Assembly (NCBI GenBank): GCA_021300575.1
Contig: JAJTDM010000090.1
Location: forward strand, 1 to 33,082
From: Rubrivivax sp.
GTDB lineage: Bacteria > Pseudomonadota > Gammaproteobacteria > Burkholderiales > Burkholderiaceae_C
Length of the DNA: 33,082 nt
Direction of reading: 5' to 3'
The translations under genes were made by a program, and so were the position numbers. Positions 1 to 8,691 of this stretch are shown one piece after another; the first letter of the stretch is position 1, and each line of letters opens with the position of its first letter. The notes beneath the pieces were generated by a model. The model searched no databases. It was not told where the DNA came from and saw nothing but the letters and a program-made list of their open reading frames with translations.

Positions 1-73
1 CAGCATCGACCCAGGCGACGGAACCACCTGGCGGGTCGGGTTCGCGCTGCTGCGACCAGTGGTCGACGTCTGA
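1..73 (+). CDS. possible 3' end of a gene cut by the window edge
   Basis: The frame starting at base 2 is open from the window edge to a TGA at 71-73 and ends in residues WRVGFALLRPVVDV. It would converge on the arsenic genes. Twenty-three codons are too few to name a family or to exclude chance in GC-rich DNA, so this is only a candidate tail. Confidence 0.2.
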   Translation, partial: SIDPGDGTTWRVGFALLRPVVDV

Positions 74-79
74 GACGAA

Positions 80-96
80 ACCCTCGTCAAGAGGGT
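80..96. terminator. weak hairpin between convergent ends
   Basis: ACCCTC (80-85) and GAGGGT (91-96) pair perfectly around a 5-base loop. The hairpin lies between the end of the possible plus-strand gene and the end of the arsenic fusion gene. There is no clear T tract, so termination is only a guess. Confidence 0.25.
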
Positions 97-131
97 GTTC
101 AGGCCACGCTTACCACTGCGGCCCATGGGCT

Positions 132-2099
132 TCAGCAGCAGCCCGCCGCCGCCCGCTCGACTTCTGGCACCCTTGCCTTGGCAGGCCCACAGCCACTCTT
201 GGTCGCACCCTGCGCACCACCCGCTCCGCAGCCGCTCGCAGCCGCCCCGTTGGGAGCTACACCGCACGTGGCCGCCTTGCTGGCAATCTCCTCGGGCTTT
301 GCCGGAGCACCACACGAAGTGGTGCTGCAGCTGCTCGTATTGCTGGCCCCGCGGCTCTCAGCGCTCTTGGGTATGGCCGCAGGAGCGAAGGAGACGCTGC
401 ACACACCGGTCTGAGGCAAGTCGAGTTCAACCCGGTCAGCAGCTTGCAGGTCGCCCGCCAGCGCTGCCACCACCGAGCGCACCTGCTCAAAGCCCGTTGC
501 CATCAAGAAGGTGGGCGCTCTGCCGTAGCTCTTCACCCCCACGGTGTAGAGGCCGCTCTCCGGGTGGCTGAGCTCGCGGTGACCGTGCGGGCGCACGGTG
601 CCGCAGCTGTGCAAGTTGGGATCGATGAGCGGGCCCAGCGCTTCATTGCACTCAAGCCAAGGGTCAAGCTTGACTCGAAGTTCGCGCGTGAGCTCCAAGT
701 CCGGCCGCTGGCCCGTGGCGCAGACGATTTCGTCGATGCCTTCGAGCCGCAGCTCTTGGCCCTGGGTATCCACCCCGAAGACGCCGAGCTTGTCTTCTTG
801 CTGCTCGATGCGTGTGACTCGCAGTCCTGCGTGGAAGGCCATGGCGCCGGAGTCGCGAAGAGCACGCAGGGCGCTGCCAAGCGCCCCTCGCGCGCTGAGC
901 GCATCCGCATCCCCTCCGCCAAAGACCCGGGTGAGCACCGGCGAGCGAACCGACCAGACCAGCTCAGTGGTTGGGACTTCTGCGGCAAGCCGAGCAAGTG
1001 CCAGCAGCGTGTTGGCGGCTGAGTGACCAGCCCCGACCACGAGCGTTCGCTTGCCGGCGTATCGAGCCCGGTGGGCTCCGAGCACGTCGGGGATGCCGTA
1101 GAAGATGCGGCCAGCCGCGTGCTCTTCGCCCTGGGCAGCCAATCCACCTGCTCCCAGCGGGTTGGGCTGGTTCCAAGTGCCCGTCGAGTCGACGACGGCC
1201 CGAGCGTTGAACTCCACGACCTTGCCGTTACGAAGGGCTCGGACGATGAACGGGGCGTCTTCGCGGCCAGTGCTCTTGACCTTGTCAAAGCCCTCGCGCG
1301 TGACCGCCAGCACTCGGGTGGAGAGATGAAGCGCACCCGCCACCTGGGGGAGCCTGGCGAAGGGCTCGAGCAGTTCGGTGACCACCTCTTTGGCCAGCGG
1401 GAGGTCTTCCTCAGCTGGCTGCTTCCAGCCCGTACCTTCGAGCAGTCGCACCATCGCAGGCGAGGCGTTGTAGCGCCAGGGTGAGAACAGGCGCACGTGC
1501 CCATAGTCAAGCAGGTTGGCGCCAACGCGTGACCCCGCCTCCAGGACGAAGAAGGGAATCCCGCGCTCGATGAGCTGTGCTGCGGCCGCGAGCCCCACGG
1601 GCCCTGCACCCAGCACGGCCACGGGCAGTGTTTGCAGCCTGGCTGCTGCCCCTGAGGAGGCCTGGATCTCGAGCACCAGGAACTCAGCACTCGCTGGGCA
1701 CGCGCCCTGGAACTCGGCCGATGCCTTCAAGGGCGCTGGCGCCATGGCACGGTCGACCACGCGAAAGCCAAAGCCTTCAAACCACTCGCGAGCCGTGGTC
1801 GTCAGCAGCGCCCAGCTCTTGAGCCGTCGGCTGCTTGCTTGGGCGAGCATCGCGCTCACCATCTGGCGCCCGATGCCCTGGTGCTGGCGGCTCGGGGCAA
1901 CCGCCACGGAACGCAGCAACGCGACCTCCCCTCGCAACTCCACACCAGTGCAGCCCACTACCCCCGAGTCGTCCTCGGCCACGAGGAACGTATCGAGGTG
2001 GTCACGGGCGCCGGCAAGCGGCAGCCGGTTGGCAGCCAGGAGCAGCTCGATGGCGGCCCAGTCGGATGGTCTTGCAGGACGAAGTGAGATGGTGGTCAT
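132..2099 (-). CDS. arsN2: ArsN2-type GNAT acetyltransferase fused to FAD/NAD(P)-dependent oxidoreductase with Cys-rich tail
   Basis: The protein has 655 residues in three parts. Residues 1-146 are a GNAT acetyltransferase of the ArsN2 type, including the acetyl-CoA loop RQHQGIGRQM (71-80) and the family-like end ASAEFQGACPAS. Residues 155-550 are a two-dinucleotide flavoprotein resembling flavin monooxygenases: GAGPVG (164-169) should bind FAD, GAGHSA (356-361) NAD(P)H, and ATGQRPD is a typical late motif. The last ~95 residues are low complexity and hold eight cysteines (567, 591, 596, 612, 624, 637, 654, 655). The ATG at 2099 lies 34 bp after arsR, so the two are probably one operon. ArsN2-like acetylases and ArsO-like flavoproteins are known in ars clusters as separate genes. 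A role in detoxifying arsenicals, or an electrophile made with them, is inference, as is metalloid binding by the tail. Confidence 0.8.
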   Translation of the reverse strand: MTTISLRPARPSDWAAIELLLAANRLPLAGARDHLDTFLVAEDDSGVVGCTGVELRGEVALLRSVAVAPSRQHQGIGRQMVSAMLAQASSRRLKSWALLTTTAREWFEGFGFRVVDRAMAPAPLKASAEFQGACPASAEFLVLEIQASSGAAARLQTLPVAVLGAGPVGLAAAAQLIERGIPFFVLEAGSRVGANLLDYGHVRLFSPWRYNASPAMVRLLEGTGWKQPAEEDLPLAKEVVTELLEPFARLPQVAGALHLSTRVLAVTREGFDKVKSTGREDAPFIVRALRNGKVVEFNARAVVDSTGTWNQPNPLGAGGLAAQGEEHAAGRIFYGIPDVLGAHRARYAGKRTLVVGAGHSAANTLLALARLAAEVPTTELVWSVRSPVLTRVFGGGDADALSARGALGSALRALRDSGAMAFHAGLRVTRIEQQEDKLGVFGVDTQGQELRLEGIDEIVCATGQRPDLELTRELRVKLDPWLECNEALGPLIDPNLHSCGTVRPHGHRELSHPESGLYTVGVKSYGRAPTFLMATGFEQVRSVVAALAGDLQAADRVELDLPQTGVCSVSFAPAAIPKSAESRGASNTSSCSTTSCGAPAKPEEIASKAATCGVAPNGAAASGCGAGGAQGATKSGCGPAKARVPEVERAAAGCC

Positions 2100-2133
2100 G
2101 GCAGATCCTGGGGGCAGGTGGGTGGAGCGGGCT

Positions 2134-2460
2134 TTAGCACCCGCAGGCGTCTGAAGTGGCCACCTCGGTCTCTGGCAGGCCTTGGCAGCAGTTGTCGGTG
2201 AGGTAGGCGAGCAGTCCGTTCATCTGCTCGTAAGCGGCTCGGTAGATGACGAAGCGGCCAGCCTGGGCTTGCGTCACCAACCCCGCGACTGCCAGCTCCT
2301 TGAGGTGGAACGCGAGGTTCGTCGGCCCCACCCCAATCGCCTCGGCAAGAGCCTTCTGAGCCAGCCCCTCGCGGCCGGCAACGACCAGCGAGCGAAAGGC
2401 GTCAAGGCGCACCGGATGGGCCAGTGCGGCGAGGGCTTGGACGACCAATTTTTTATCCAT
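2134..2460 (-). CDS. arsR: ArsR/SmtB family arsenic-responsive repressor
   Basis: This is a 108-residue winged-helix repressor of normal family length, beginning MDKKLVVQALAALAHPVRLD. The recognition helix region reads GVGPTNLAFHLKELAVAGLV. The C-terminus carries a vicinal Cys pair in TDNCCQG and two more cysteines in the final CGC, the arrangement seen in ArsR proteins that sense As(III) with C-terminal cysteines rather than through the alpha-3 CVC site. The ATG at 2460 was preferred to longer readings because the promoter and operator sit directly against it. It heads the operon with the acetyltransferase-oxidoreductase fusion. The repressor function is firm by family; the inducer is inferred from the cysteines and the ArsN2 neighbour. 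Confidence 0.9.
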   Translation of the reverse strand: MDKKLVVQALAALAHPVRLDAFRSLVVAGREGLAQKALAEAIGVGPTNLAFHLKELAVAGLVTQAQAGRFVIYRAAYEQMNGLLAYLTDNCCQGLPETEVATSDACGC

Positions 2461-2461
2461 G

Positions 2462-2496
2462 AATTCAATAATACTTGAATTAAATACCGAGTGCAA
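2462..2496 (-). promoter_or_regulatory. arsR promoter with overlapping operator palindrome
   Basis: On the minus strand a -35 box TTGCAC (2491-2496), a 17-bp spacer and a -10 box TATTAT (2468-2473) lie just before the arsR ATG. A perfect inverted repeat, AATTCAA (2462-2468) and TTGAATT (2475-2481) with a 6-bp centre, covers the -10 box, so a bound repressor would block polymerase. Transcription should start within about two bases of the ATG. This short AT-rich stretch stands out in GC-rich DNA. Confidence 0.75.
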
Positions 2497-2811
2497 GCGC
2501 CGGGTGCCGCTGCATCGTGGGTCATTCAGCTGACCAAAGTGTTGAAGGCGTAGTCCGGCGACACGGTCGCCAAGTCCTGGGGGTTGAGCGGCAGGCCCGC
2601 TTTCAGGCGAGCAGGCCTGCCGCGAGCAGACCACCCGCAAGACCCCAGCTGCTCATGGCTTCACCCTGCTTCGGCCCAACAGTCGTATTGGCCGACACCC
2701 GCCGTTGAACACCAGCCTACGGTTGACCGAATCCGCTGATGAACAGGTCATCGACCTGTTGCGGCAGGACGAAGCTTTTGGCGGCCTGCGCCCGCAGCAC
2801 GCTGCCCAGCG
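2497..2811. other. 315-bp stretch without a recognised gene
   Basis: The stretch lies between the arsR promoter and the end of livF. No convincing protein-coding gene is seen. It contains a strong hairpin (2588-2623) and a 17-codon minus-strand frame, 2603-2656, reading MSSWGLAGGLLAAGLLA, with AGGGTGA just upstream of its ATG. That frame could be the relic of a signal peptide, a tiny hydrophobic peptide, or chance. The region is probably the junction between the arsenic unit and the core chromosome. Confidence 0.4.
2588..2623. repeat. 10-bp perfect inverted repeat (hairpin)
   Basis: GCGGCAGGCC (2588-2597) and GGCCTGCCGC (2614-2623) are exact reverse complements around a 16-base loop. No T tract follows on either strand, so a simple Rho-independent terminator is not supported. 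It overlaps the stop codon of the tiny hydrophobic frame at 2603-2656. Confidence 0.5.
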
Positions 2812-3525
<714 letters not shown>

Positions 3526-3542
3526 GTGGATAGCCTGCGTTC

Positions 3543-4319
3543 TCAATGCGCCTGATGGCCCGCGCCGAGGTAGGCCTCGATCACCTTCTCGTTGCGCTGC
3601 ACCTCGGCCGGCGTGCCTTCGGCGATCTGACGTCCATAGTCCAGGACGGTGACCCGGTCGCACAGGCCCATCACCAGCTTCACATCGTGCTCGATCAGCA
3701 GGATGGTGCGGCCATCACGGCGAATGCGGTCGATCAGTTCACGCAGGACCACCTTCTCGGTGGCGTTCATGCCGGCGGCCGGCTCGTCCAGCGCGATGAG
3801 CTTGGGGTCGGTGGCCATCGCACGCGCGATCTCCAGGCGACGCTGGTCGCCATAGCTCAGCGTGCGGGCGCGGAAGTCGGCGTACTTGCCGATGCCCACG
3901 TACTCCAGCAGTTCACGTGCGCGTTCGGCAATCTGCGCCTCCTCACGGCGAAAGCCCGGCGTGCGGAACACCGCCCCGATCAGCCCCGAGTGCGTGCGCA
4001 CATGCCGGCCCACCATCACGTTTTCCAGCGCCGTCATCTCGGCAAACAGGCGGATGTTCTGGAAGGTGCGGGCGATGCCCGCCTCGGCCACCTGGTGCAC
4101 CGCTTCCGGCCGGTAAGGCGTGCCGCCAAGCTCGAAGCTGCCGCCATCAGGCGTATACAGCCCCGTAATGACATTGAAGAACGTGGTCTTGCCGGCGCCG
4201 TTGGGCCCGATCAGACCGTAGACCTGCCCGGGCTCGATGGTGATGCCCACGTCGCTGAGGGCCTGCAAGCCGCCGAAGCGCTTGGACACGCCCGACACCT
4301 TGAGTACGGAAGTGCTCAT
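3543..4319 (-). CDS. livG: branched-chain amino acid ABC transporter, ATPase LivG
   Basis: This is a 258-residue ATPase partner of LivF. Walker A is GPNGAGKT (38-45). The stretch ARTFQNIRLFAEMTALENVMVG is the usual Q-loop region of LivG, followed by the signature LSYGDQRRLEIARA and Walker B LIALDEPAAGMN. AAGMN is typical of LivG and helps separate it from LivF. The ATG at 4319 follows a purine-rich AGGGGGGGCG ribosome site on the minus strand, and the gene starts 17 bp after livM. It is expected to form an ATPase heterodimer with LivF beneath LivH and LivM. No internal break is visible. Confidence 0.93.
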   Translation of the reverse strand: MSTSVLKVSGVSKRFGGLQALSDVGITIEPGQVYGLIGPNGAGKTTFFNVITGLYTPDGGSFELGGTPYRPEAVHQVAEAGIARTFQNIRLFAEMTALENVMVGRHVRTHSGLIGAVFRTPGFRREEAQIAERARELLEYVGIGKYADFRARTLSYGDQRRLEIARAMATDPKLIALDEPAAGMNATEKVVLRELIDRIRRDGRTILLIEHDVKLVMGLCDRVTVLDYGRQIAEGTPAEVQRNEKVIEAYLGAGHQAH

Positions 4320-4336
4320 GTTCACGCCCCCCCTGC

Positions 4337-5425
4337 TCAAGCCGCCGACACCGGCGAAGGCGCTGCCTTGCCGTGCTCCGGCGCAGGCCACAAACCGCGC
4401 GGGCGCAGCAGCATGATCGAGATCATGGCGAGCGCAATCAGCAACTGCCGCAGGATGGCGGCGTCCAGCCGGCCGCCCGTGAGTTGCTGCAGCGGCCCGG
4501 CCACGTAGCGCAGCACCTCCGGCAGCGCTGCCAGCAGGACTGCCCCGAGGATGACGCCGGGAATGTGCCCCAGCCCCCCCAGCACCACCATGGCCACGAT
4601 CATCACGCTCTCCATGAGGCTGAAGGATTCAGGCGAGACGAAACCCTGGAACGACGCGAACATCGAACCCGACACCCCACCGAAAGTCGCGCCCATCGCA
4701 AAGGCCAGAAGCTTCATGTTGCGGGTGTTGATGCCCATGGCCTTGGCCGCGATCTCGTCTTCGCGGATGGCCATCCAGGCCCGCCCGATGCGCGAGGTCT
4801 CCAGACGGTGGCAGATGATCACGCTGAACACCACCAGCACCAGGAACAGGTAGTAGTACAGGGTGACCGATGGGATGCGGAAGTCTCCGATGGTGATGGC
4901 CTTGCCGAAGTCCAGGCCAAAGAAGGTCATGGAATCGATGCGGTCCAGACCACGAGGCCCGTTGGTGATGTTGACCGGGTGCTCCAGGTTGTTCATGAAC
5001 ACGCGGATGATCTCGCCAAAGCCCAGCGTCACGATGGCCAGGTAGTCGCCGCGCAGTTTCAGGGTGGGCGCCCCCAGCAGCGCGCCGGCAATGCCCGCCA
5101 GCAAGGCCGCGAGCGGGATAACAGCCCAGATGGGGGTGTGCAGGCCGTCCGGGAAACCCGCCTTGATCCACTCGAAGGTCTCGCTCAGGTGCGGCGAGGC
5201 CAGCAGGGCGTACATGTACGCGCCCACCGCATAGAAGGCGACGAAGCCCAGGTCCAGCAGGCCGGCGTAGCCCACCACGATGTTCAGGCCCAGGGCCAGC
5301 AGCACGTACAGCAGGGCCAGGGCCATGATGCGTACCCAGCCCTGGCCGAACTGCTGGGCGATCAGCGGCAGCGCGATCAGCGCCGCGGCGGCCAGAAGGA
5401 AGACGACGATGCGGGGGTTCTTCAT
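4337..5425 (-). CDS. livM: branched-chain amino acid ABC transporter, permease LivM
   Basis: This is a 362-residue inner membrane permease with about eight to ten hydrophobic segments. It starts MKNPRIVVFLLAAAALIALP at the ATG at 5425, 17 bp after livH and preceded by GAGGGAGCC. Family signs are LGLNIVVGYAGLLDLGFVAFYAVGAY in the N-terminal half, LKLRGDYLAIVTLGFGEIIR in the middle, and a late permease loop AIREDEIAAKAMGINTRNMKL that contacts the ATPases. Length and order are normal. It should pair with LivH to form the channel. The short hydrophilic C-terminal tail (EHGKAAPSPVSAA) is unremarkable. Confidence 0.93.
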   Translation of the reverse strand: MKNPRIVVFLLAAAALIALPLIAQQFGQGWVRIMALALLYVLLALGLNIVVGYAGLLDLGFVAFYAVGAYMYALLASPHLSETFEWIKAGFPDGLHTPIWAVIPLAALLAGIAGALLGAPTLKLRGDYLAIVTLGFGEIIRVFMNNLEHPVNITNGPRGLDRIDSMTFFGLDFGKAITIGDFRIPSVTLYYYLFLVLVVFSVIICHRLETSRIGRAWMAIREDEIAAKAMGINTRNMKLLAFAMGATFGGVSGSMFASFQGFVSPESFSLMESVMIVAMVVLGGLGHIPGVILGAVLLAALPEVLRYVAGPLQQLTGGRLDAAILRQLLIALAMISIMLLRPRGLWPAPEHGKAAPSPVSAA

Positions 5426-5442
5426 GTGCAGGCTCCCTCGTG

Positions 5443-6366
5443 TCAGGCGCGGTCGGCCACACGCTCGCCCAGCAGACCGGAGGGCCTGAGGGTCAGCACC
5501 AGAATCAGGGCCACGAAGGCGAAGATGTCGGCGTAGTGGCTGCCCAGCAGTCCGCCAGTGAGGTCCCCCAGATAACCGGCCCCCAGGGCCTCGATCAGGC
5601 CCAGCAGCACGCCCCCCACCATGGCACCGGCGAGGTTGCCAATGCCCCCCAGCACGGCGGCGGTGAAGGCCTTCAGGCCCGGCAGGAAGCCCATTGCGTG
5701 CTGCACGGTGCCGTAGTTGGCGGCCCACATCACGCCCGCCACGGCGGCCAGCGCCGCGCCGATGATGAAGGTGGCGGAGATCACCATGTCAGGCCGCACC
5801 CCCATGAGGGCGGCCACGCGCGGGTTCTCGGCCGTGGCCCGCATGGCCCGGCCCAGCTTGGTCTTGTTGACCAGCCACAGCAGCGCCACCAGGATGACCC
5901 CGGTGGTCACCAGAATCATGATCTGCACCACGCTGATCACCGGGCCACCCAGGTTGATGGGCTCGCTGGGCAGCAGGATGGGATAGGGCTTGGGGTTGGG
6001 CTTCCAGATGATCATCGCCAGCGTCTGCAGCAGCAGGCTCACCCCCATGGCCGTGATGAGCGGCGCCAGGCGCGGCGCATTGCGCAAAGGCCGGTAGGCC
6101 ACTTTCTCGATGGCGAAATTGAGCACGGAGCACACCACGATGGCGCACACCAGCGAGATCAGCAGCATCGCCCAGCCCGGCAGGCCGGAATCGGCCAGCA
6201 GCGACACCACGGTCCAGCTGGTCAGGGCGCCCACCATCAAGACCTCGCCGTGGGCAAAGTTGATGAGGTTGATGATGCCGTAGACCATGGTGTAGCCCAG
6301 GGCCACCAGCGCGTACATGCTGCCGAGCACCAGGCCGTTGATGATCTGCTGAATGAAGGTTTCCAT
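5443..6366 (-). CDS. livH: branched-chain amino acid ABC transporter, permease LivH
   Basis: This is a 307-residue inner membrane permease and first gene of livHMGF. The start METFIQQIINGLVLGSMYAL and the following YGIINLINFAHGEVLMVGA are diagnostic of LivH. The ATG at 6366 is preceded by AGGAGGGG at good spacing; the frame is open farther upstream but that part lacks family character. The loop AMRATAENPRVAALMGV is the ATPase-contact motif. About eight membrane segments are visible. No livK binding protein gene lies within the 242 bp before the next gene, so the substrate-binding component must be encoded elsewhere. Other members of this family take up urea, amides or aromatic compounds, so the substrate is not certain. 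Confidence 0.93.
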   Translation of the reverse strand: METFIQQIINGLVLGSMYALVALGYTMVYGIINLINFAHGEVLMVGALTSWTVVSLLADSGLPGWAMLLISLVCAIVVCSVLNFAIEKVAYRPLRNAPRLAPLITAMGVSLLLQTLAMIIWKPNPKPYPILLPSEPINLGGPVISVVQIMILVTTGVILVALLWLVNKTKLGRAMRATAENPRVAALMGVRPDMVISATFIIGAALAAVAGVMWAANYGTVQHAMGFLPGLKAFTAAVLGGIGNLAGAMVGGVLLGLIEALGAGYLGDLTGGLLGSHYADIFAFVALILVLTLRPSGLLGERVADRA

Positions 6367-6608
6367 TACCAACCCCTCCTGGGCGTCGTCCGACTCAAAG
6401 GCGCATGCGTGGGCATCTCCGGCCCAGCAGGCAGCGTGCCGCGCAAAGCGCAAAGGCCGCCAAGACTGCAACATCGGGAAGTCAGGCCCCATCCCCTTGC
6501 CGGAATGGGGCGCGATTCTAGGGCCCGCGCTGCGACGGTCCGGGCGGGCTGACCCCTATTGCAGCGCCGGCAATTCAGGCTTCACGGCAGCCCCTGTCGC
6601 CAGACGCC

Positions 6609-8003
6609 TCAGACCCCGGGTGGGCTGCTGTCGCCCGGGGTCTGTCGACCCGCGGAAGCCCGCGCCTGCTCGTTGGCCTGCCGCAACTGCGCCAGCCGCT
6701 CCGCGATTCGGATTTCCAGGCCACGCGACACCGGCTCGTAGAACTGCAGGTCCTCCAGGCCGTCCGGCAGGTAGCGCTCACCCGCAGCAAAGCCCCCCGC
6801 CTCGTCATGGGCGTAGCGGTAGCCCTGCCCATGGCCCAGTGCTTTCATCAGACCCGTGGGCGCGTTGCGCAGCCGATCGGGCACCGTCCGAGTGCCATCC
6901 TGCCTGACCAGGGCCCGCACCGCCTTCCAGGCCGTGTACACGGCGTTGGACTTGGGCGCCACCGCGAGATAGACCACCGCCTGCGCCAACGCCAGCTCAC
7001 CTTCGGGAGACCCCAGGCGCTCGTAGACCTCGGCCGCCTGCAGGCTCAGCTGCAGGGCGCGCGGGTCGGCCAGGCCGATGTCCTCGCTGGCCATGCGCAG
7101 CACGCGGCGGGCCACGTAACGCGGGTCCACACCGCCGTCGAGCATCCGGGCCAGCCAGTACAAGGCTGCATCCGGATCAGATCCGCGCACCGACTTGTGC
7201 AGTGCCGAGATGGCGTCGTAGAACTGGTCCCCGCCCTTGTCATAACGGCGCAGTAGTTCGCCCAGGGTGCGCTCCAGCAGCGCTTCGTCCAGGGTCGCCA
7301 CCGGGCCGGCCGCCGCCACCGTGTTGTCGTAGGCATTCAAGAGGCGCCGGGCATCACCATCGGCGTGAGCCACCAGACGCGTCTCGGCCCCGGGTGTGAG
7401 CTGCGGCGCGCCGAGCAGTGCCTGCGCGCGCAGCAGCAACTGGCGCATCTCGGCATCGTCCAGCGGCTTGAGCACATGGACCGTGGACCTGGACAGCAAG
7501 GCGGAGTTGACCTCGAAGGAAGGGTTCTCGGTGGTGGCCCCGATGAAGGTGAACAGCCCGCTTTCCACGTGCGGCAGGAAGGCGTCCTGCTGCGCCTTGT
7601 TGAAGCGGTGCACCTCGTCAACGAAAACCACCGTGCCGCGCCCCGTGGTGCGTGCGGCCTGCGCCTGCTCCACCGCCTCGCGGATGTCCTTCACGCCCGC
7701 CAGCACGGCCGACAGCGTGATGAAGCGCGCATCCACCGCCGCGGCCATCAGCCGCGCCAGCGTGGTCTTGCCCACCCCGGGCGGGCCCCAGAGGATCATG
7801 GAGTGCAGACGGTGCGCCTCGAAAGCCACACGCAGCGGCTTGCCCGGACCGAGCAGATGCGACTGGCCGATCACTTCATCCAGGCAGGTTGGACGCAGAC
7901 GCTCGGCCAGGGGCGCCCCGGGCATCGCGGCGCCAGACAGCCCAGACGGGGAAGCCGCGGGCCCGTCACCGGTCAGGTCGTCATCGAACAGCGAGCCCGC
8001 CAT
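6609..8003 (-). CDS. rarA: replication-associated recombination protein A (RarA/MgsA), AAA+ ATPase
   Basis: This is a 464-residue clamp-loader-like AAA+ ATPase that acts at stalled replication forks. After a short N-terminal tail come APLAERLRPTCLDEVIGQSHLLGPGKPL, Walker A GPPGVGKT (73-80), Walker B VFVDEVHRF (126-134) and sensor 1 GATTENPSFEVNSALLSR. The C-terminal half contains SEDIGLADPRAL and PKSNAVYTAWKAV, typical of the family tetramerisation region. The N-terminus MAGSLFDDD resembles a clamp-binding peptide but is not a clear match. It starts 6 bp after lolA and is third in the ftsK-lolA-rarA cluster. The gene appears complete. Confidence 0.95.
   Translation of the reverse strand: MAGSLFDDDLTGDGPAASPSGLSGAAMPGAPLAERLRPTCLDEVIGQSHLLGPGKPLRVAFEAHRLHSMILWGPPGVGKTTLARLMAAAVDARFITLSAVLAGVKDIREAVEQAQAARTTGRGTVVFVDEVHRFNKAQQDAFLPHVESGLFTFIGATTENPSFEVNSALLSRSTVHVLKPLDDAEMRQLLLRAQALLGAPQLTPGAETRLVAHADGDARRLLNAYDNTVAAAGPVATLDEALLERTLGELLRRYDKGGDQFYDAISALHKSVRGSDPDAALYWLARMLDGGVDPRYVARRVLRMASEDIGLADPRALQLSLQAAEVYERLGSPEGELALAQAVVYLAVAPKSNAVYTAWKAVRALVRQDGTRTVPDRLRNAPTGLMKALGHGQGYRYAHDEAGGFAAGERYLPDGLEDLQFYEPVSRGLEIRIAERLAQLRQANEQARASAGRQTPGDSSPPGV
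6610..6644. repeat. 11-bp perfect inverted repeat over the rarA 3' end
   Basis: CAGACCCCGGG (6610-6620) and CCCGGGGTCTG (6634-6644) pair exactly around a 13-base loop. The hairpin covers the stop codon and last codons of rarA. No U tract follows on the minus strand, so it may stabilise the mRNA end or help Rho rather than act as an intrinsic terminator. Confidence 0.45.
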
Positions 8004-8009
8004 GCCCGC

Positions 8010-8681
8010 TCACTGCTCGATCAGATCGGCCCCGGGCGGCGGCGTGAAGCGGAATTGCTCTGGCGGCACCGAAGCGTTGGCCCTGAAGTCAGGGAACTGC
8101 AGCACCGAGCGCTGACCGAAATGATCCAGGATCTCCAGCGCCGCCAGGTCCTTGCCCCTGAACCCCAAGCGCATGGTCTGGATGGTGCCGTCGCGCTGGC
8201 GGGGCGTGGCCTGCGCCCAATCCAGCCCGTCGCGCGAGGGTTGGGCGGCGAGTTCGAAATCCTGGTCCAGGCTGCCGCCGGCCAGCAGGGCCGCGGGCGT
8301 GGCCCCCAGCGCCTGGGTCAAGCGGCGCACAGTCACCTGGTTCAGTTCGGGGTCGTGCAGCCACACCTTCTGCCCGTCGGACACGATGGTCTGCTCGAAA
8401 GGCTTGGCATACACAAACCGAAAGCGGTTGGGACGCTGGAATTCGAAGACGCCCTGCGACACCTTGCGGCGCTTCCCGTCGGGTGAGGTCACGGTCTGCG
8501 TGAACCGGCCCTGACCGCTGCGCACGTTCTGCACAAACTCGCGCAGCGTCTCCACCGGTCCGGCCCAGGCGGTGACCGGTGCGGCAAGCGCGCCGACCAC
8601 TGCACCCGCCAGATGGACCAGCTGGGCCAGCATCTGACGGCGGCTCGCTTCAGGCTGCGGAAAGAGTCGATGCGCTCGCAT
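8010..8681 (-). CDS. lolA: outer membrane lipoprotein carrier protein LolA
   Basis: This is a periplasmic chaperone of 223 residues that carries lipoproteins from LolCDE to the outer membrane. A signal peptide ends near PVTAWA. The mature part begins GPVETLREFVQNVRSGQGRFTQTV, the typical LolA opening, followed by GVFEFQRPNRFRFVYAKPFEQTIVSDGQKVWLHDPELNQVTVR. The ATG at 8681 lies 10 bp after the end of ftsK; a later start at MLAQLVHL is possible. The n-region contains SRRQML before the hydrophobic stretch, which looks like a Tat-type twin-arginine motif, although Sec export is usual for LolA. The location between ftsK and rarA matches other betaproteobacteria and supports the call. Confidence 0.92.
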   Translation of the reverse strand: MRAHRLFPQPEASRRQMLAQLVHLAGAVVGALAAPVTAWAGPVETLREFVQNVRSGQGRFTQTVTSPDGKRRKVSQGVFEFQRPNRFRFVYAKPFEQTIVSDGQKVWLHDPELNQVTVRRLTQALGATPAALLAGGSLDQDFELAAQPSRDGLDWAQATPRQRDGTIQTMRLGFRGKDLAALEILDHFGQRSVLQFPDFRANASVPPEQFRFTPPPGADLIEQ

Positions 8682-8691
8682 GGCCTGCCCT

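Noticed and set aside
2134..2640. Longer version of ArsR starting about 60 codons upstream
   Set aside because: The added part has no ArsR similarity and would run through the promoter and operator; the ATG at 2460 fits the family start.
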